This document shows positions 5,688 through 7,392 of a stretch of DNA of 7,392 nt, piece after piece. Below the pieces are notes generated by a model, which was not told the DNA's origin, searched no databases, and saw only the letters and a list, made by a program, of their open reading frames with translations. Origin of the DNA: JAUNST01 sp964452285 (lineage in GTDB: Bacteria; Patescibacteriota; Microgenomatia; UBA1400; PJMF01); contig CAYVKW010000036.1 in NCBI GenBank assembly GCA_964452285.1, positions 1 to 7,392 on the forward strand. Reading direction: 5' to 3'. Positions within the stretch are counted from its first letter, which is position 1; the number at the start of each line of letters is the position of its first letter. A program made the translations under genes and the position numbers.

Positions 5688-7253
5688 ATGAGACCAAAAA
5701 AATCTTATTCTGATAATTATTTTTACAAAGTTCTACGCCTTCTTTTTAGTCGTCAATTTCTTATTATTATTCTTTTACTCACTCAGCTCATTCTTTTTTA
5801 TCTACTTTTGAGCCGTTTTTTTGATTATTCACTCACATTTTATACCCTTGGCAGTTTATTTAGCGTTTTTACCGTCGTTTATCTAGTCAGCAATCCAATT
5901 AATCCAGCTTATAAATTATCCTGGACTGTTTTTATTATGGCAATTTCACCCATTGGCTCTGTCGTTTATTGGATTTTTGGCTGGCAGAAAATGCCAAGCA
6001 AAAAAGTCAAGAAAATTATTTCGCTACAAAAGAACCTAGAACAATTCTTCCCAGACTGTCATACTGCTTTTCAAAAATTAGTTACTACTGCTCCTCTTAT
6101 TGCTCCACAATCATATTATTTGTCGCAAACAGCTGGTTATCCGCTTTATCAACATACACAAACCAAATATTTCCCTTTTGGTGAAAACTTCTTTTTTGCT
6201 TTAAAACGTGAACTGAAGACAGCTCAACACTTCATTTTTTTAGAATATTTTATTATTAACGAACATAGTACGATGTGGCAAGAAATTTTGAATATTCTTT
6301 GCCAAAAAGTGGAGGAAGGGGTAGAGGTAAAAATTCTTTATGATGATTTTGGTTCAATGTTTATTTTGTCCTCCAATTTTGCTAAAAGAATGGCCGCTCT
6401 TGGAATTCAAGCCGTTGACTTTAATCGTTTTCGTCCGTTTTTAGAAGTGCGCATGAATAATCGCGATCACCGTAAAATTGCAGTGATTGATAATCGTATT
6501 GCTTTCACCGGTGGTATCAACATCGCCGATGAATATATTAATGTCATTCATCCTCATCAACTTTTTAAGGATACCGCCGTTATGATTACTGGTGAAGCAG
6601 TATGGTCATTCACATTGATGTTTCTGCAATTGTGGAGTTTTGCTTCCTCCCAACATTGTCATTTTGATGATTATCATCTTTCTGATTTTGCTTTAGTAGC
6701 GAATGATGGTTTTATCCAGCCTTTCAGCGATAGTCCTCATGATAATGAGAATATTAGTCGCAATGTTTTTCTCAATCTTATTAACCAAGCGCAAAAAGAA
6801 ATTTTTATCACTACCCCATATCTCACCATCGACGAAGAACTCAACACTGCTTTTATTTTAGCCGCTCGTCGCGGTGTTAAAATTAAAATTATCATGCCTG
6901 GTGTAGCTGATAAATGGTACAATCAACTTGTATCTGAAGCTTTCTACCCTTCGCTTCTTGAAGCCGGTGTAGAAATTTTTATTTATAAACCAGGATTTAT
7001 TCATAGTAAAACTATTTTAGTTGACAAAGAAGTCAGTGTCATCGGAACGATCAATTTTGATTATCGCAGTTTGTATCTCAATTTTGAGGACGGCGTTTGG
7101 ATGTATCAAACACAAGCTTTGAAAGAATTAGCCAGCGATTTACATCGGACTTTAGATGATTGTCGACAAATATTTTTGCGAGAAATTACTTCTGCCAATC
7201 TTTTTACCAAAATGATGCGCGGCGTTTTCCGTCTGATCGCTACTTTGATGTAA
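5688..7253 (+). CDS. cls: Cardiolipin synthase (phospholipase D family)
   Basis: A membrane-bound enzyme expected to join two phosphatidylglycerol molecules, or a similar phospholipid pair, into cardiolipin. The 521-residue length is close to that of bacterial ClsA-type enzymes. The N-terminus has hydrophobic segments at about 23-43, 49-67 and 79-98 that should anchor it in the membrane; the NPAYKLSW...PIGSVVYWIFGW block matches the family's N-terminal domain. Two phospholipase D HKD motifs form one active site: H261/K263/D268 (HRKIAVID, followed by FTGGINIADEY) and H439/K441/D446 (HSKTILVD, followed by IGTINFDYRS). Both are intact. The ATG at 5688 lies only 7 bp after a perfect -10 element with no ribosome binding site, so the mRNA is likely leaderless; the residues after this ATG (MRPKKSYSDN) fit a normal cytoplasmic N-terminus. 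Another phosphatidyltransferase activity within the same superfamily is possible. It looks monocistronic, with the tRNA gene after it having its own promoter. Confidence 0.93.
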   Translation: MRPKKSYSDNYFYKVLRLLFSRQFLIIILLLTQLILFYLLLSRFFDYSLTFYTLGSLFSVFTVVYLVSNPINPAYKLSWTVFIMAISPIGSVVYWIFGWQKMPSKKVKKIISLQKNLEQFFPDCHTAFQKLVTTAPLIAPQSYYLSQTAGYPLYQHTQTKYFPFGENFFFALKRELKTAQHFIFLEYFIINEHSTMWQEILNILCQKVEEGVEVKILYDDFGSMFILSSNFAKRMAALGIQAVDFNRFRPFLEVRMNNRDHRKIAVIDNRIAFTGGINIADEYINVIHPHQLFKDTAVMITGEAVWSFTLMFLQLWSFASSQHCHFDDYHLSDFALVANDGFIQPFSDSPHDNENISRNVFLNLINQAQKEIFITTPYLTIDEELNTAFILAARRGVKIKIIMPGVADKWYNQLVSEAFYPSLLEAGVEIFIYKPGFIHSKTILVDKEVSVIGTINFDYRSLYLNFEDGVWMYQTQALKELASDLHRTLDDCRQIFLREITSANLFTKMMRGVFRLIATLM

Positions 7254-7281
7254 ACTCAACTGCCGCGCCTCTTTCTTCTAC

Positions 7282-7310
7282 TTCCCTCATTGCTATTTTC
7301 GTGCTATAAT
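7282..7310 (+). promoter_or_regulatory. Promoter of tRNA-Gln
   Basis: An extended -10 TGCTATAAT (7302-7310) holds an exact TATAAT at 7305-7310. A weak -35 (TTCCCT, 7282-7287) lies 17 bp upstream. Transcription should start near 7317, about 21 nt before the mature tRNA 5' end. Confidence 0.7.
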
Positions 7311-7318
7311 AACCGTCC

Positions 7319-7337
7319 TTTCCTAATTTTAAGGAAA
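7319..7337 (+). other. Small hairpin in the tRNA-Gln 5' leader
   Basis: TTTCCT (7319-7324) and AGGAAA (7332-7337) can pair as a 6-bp stem with a 7-nt loop. The stem ends exactly at the nucleotide before the mature tRNA, where RNase P would cut. It may be incidental or may affect leader removal. Confidence 0.4.
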
Positions 7338-7392
7338 TGCCCGATCGTCTAATGGCAGGACAGAGGCCTTTGAAGCCTTTAATCCAGGTTCG
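7338..7392 (+). tRNA. tRNA-Gln(UUG), 3'-truncated by the window end
   Basis: The 5' acceptor strand is TGCCCGA (7338-7344); its U1 would give the weak U1-A72 pair typical of bacterial tRNA-Gln. The D arm is GTC / TAATGGCAG / GAC (7347-7361). The anticodon stem is GAGGC (7363-7367) with GCCTT (7375-7379), and the loop CTTTGAA has anticodon TTG (7370-7372), reading CAA (and CAG by wobble). A 4-nt variable loop is followed by CCAGG and TTCG, the start of the T arm, where the window ends. The missing 3' part should begin AATCCTGG and close with the acceptor complement TCGGGCA. Confidence 0.95.

Noticed and set aside
1..7392. CRISPR array, insertion sequence, toxin-antitoxin or defence island
   Set aside because: No regularly spaced repeats, transposase, terminal inverted repeats or defence-type domains were found in any gene or intergenic region.

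Overview
The window is a low-to-moderate GC bacterial segment with compact spacing and the standard code: TAA and TGA both act as stops at plausible protein ends. It carries five protein genes and one tRNA. Three things suggest an uncultivated, fermentative lineage, possibly Patescibacteria/CPR: a large unrecognised Gln/Lys-rich protein, a small RRM protein with a Gly/Arg tail, and an oxygen-independent ribonucleotide reductase. This placement is an inference, because no taxonomic marker is present beyond a truncated tRNA.

Layout: (1) 1-1746 (+), the 3' part of a large, mostly helical protein of unknown function, open at the left edge. (2) 1747-2025, an intergenic region with a pyrimidine-rich stretch, a perfect 12-bp palindrome, and a near-consensus sigma70-type promoter overlaid by two NrdR-box-like sites 32 bp apart. 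(3) 2026-4955 (+), nrdD and nrdG, encoding the class III anaerobic ribonucleotide reductase and its radical-SAM activase, 26 bp apart and very probably one operon. (4) 5043-5072, a perfect 12-bp hairpin between the convergent nrdG and RRM genes, best read as a shared terminator. (5) 5109-5510 (-), an RRM RNA-binding protein with an approximately 110-nt putative leader containing a hairpin beside its Shine-Dalgarno. (6) 5688-7253 (+), a cardiolipin-synthase-type phospholipase D protein whose promoter sits so close to the ATG that the mRNA is probably leaderless. (7) 7338-7392 (+), the first 55 nt of tRNA-Gln(UUG), cut by the window end, with its own promoter.

How the parts work together: NrdG generates the glycyl radical on NrdD, which supplies dNTPs without oxygen. 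The paired boxes suggest that NrdR represses this operon when (d)ATP is plentiful. The RRM protein, cardiolipin synthase and tRNA appear to be independent transcription units. I see no mobile element, CRISPR array, toxin-antitoxin pair or defence cassette. The least explained item is the first protein. The most informative regulatory items are the NrdR promoter and the probable leaderless start of the cardiolipin synthase.
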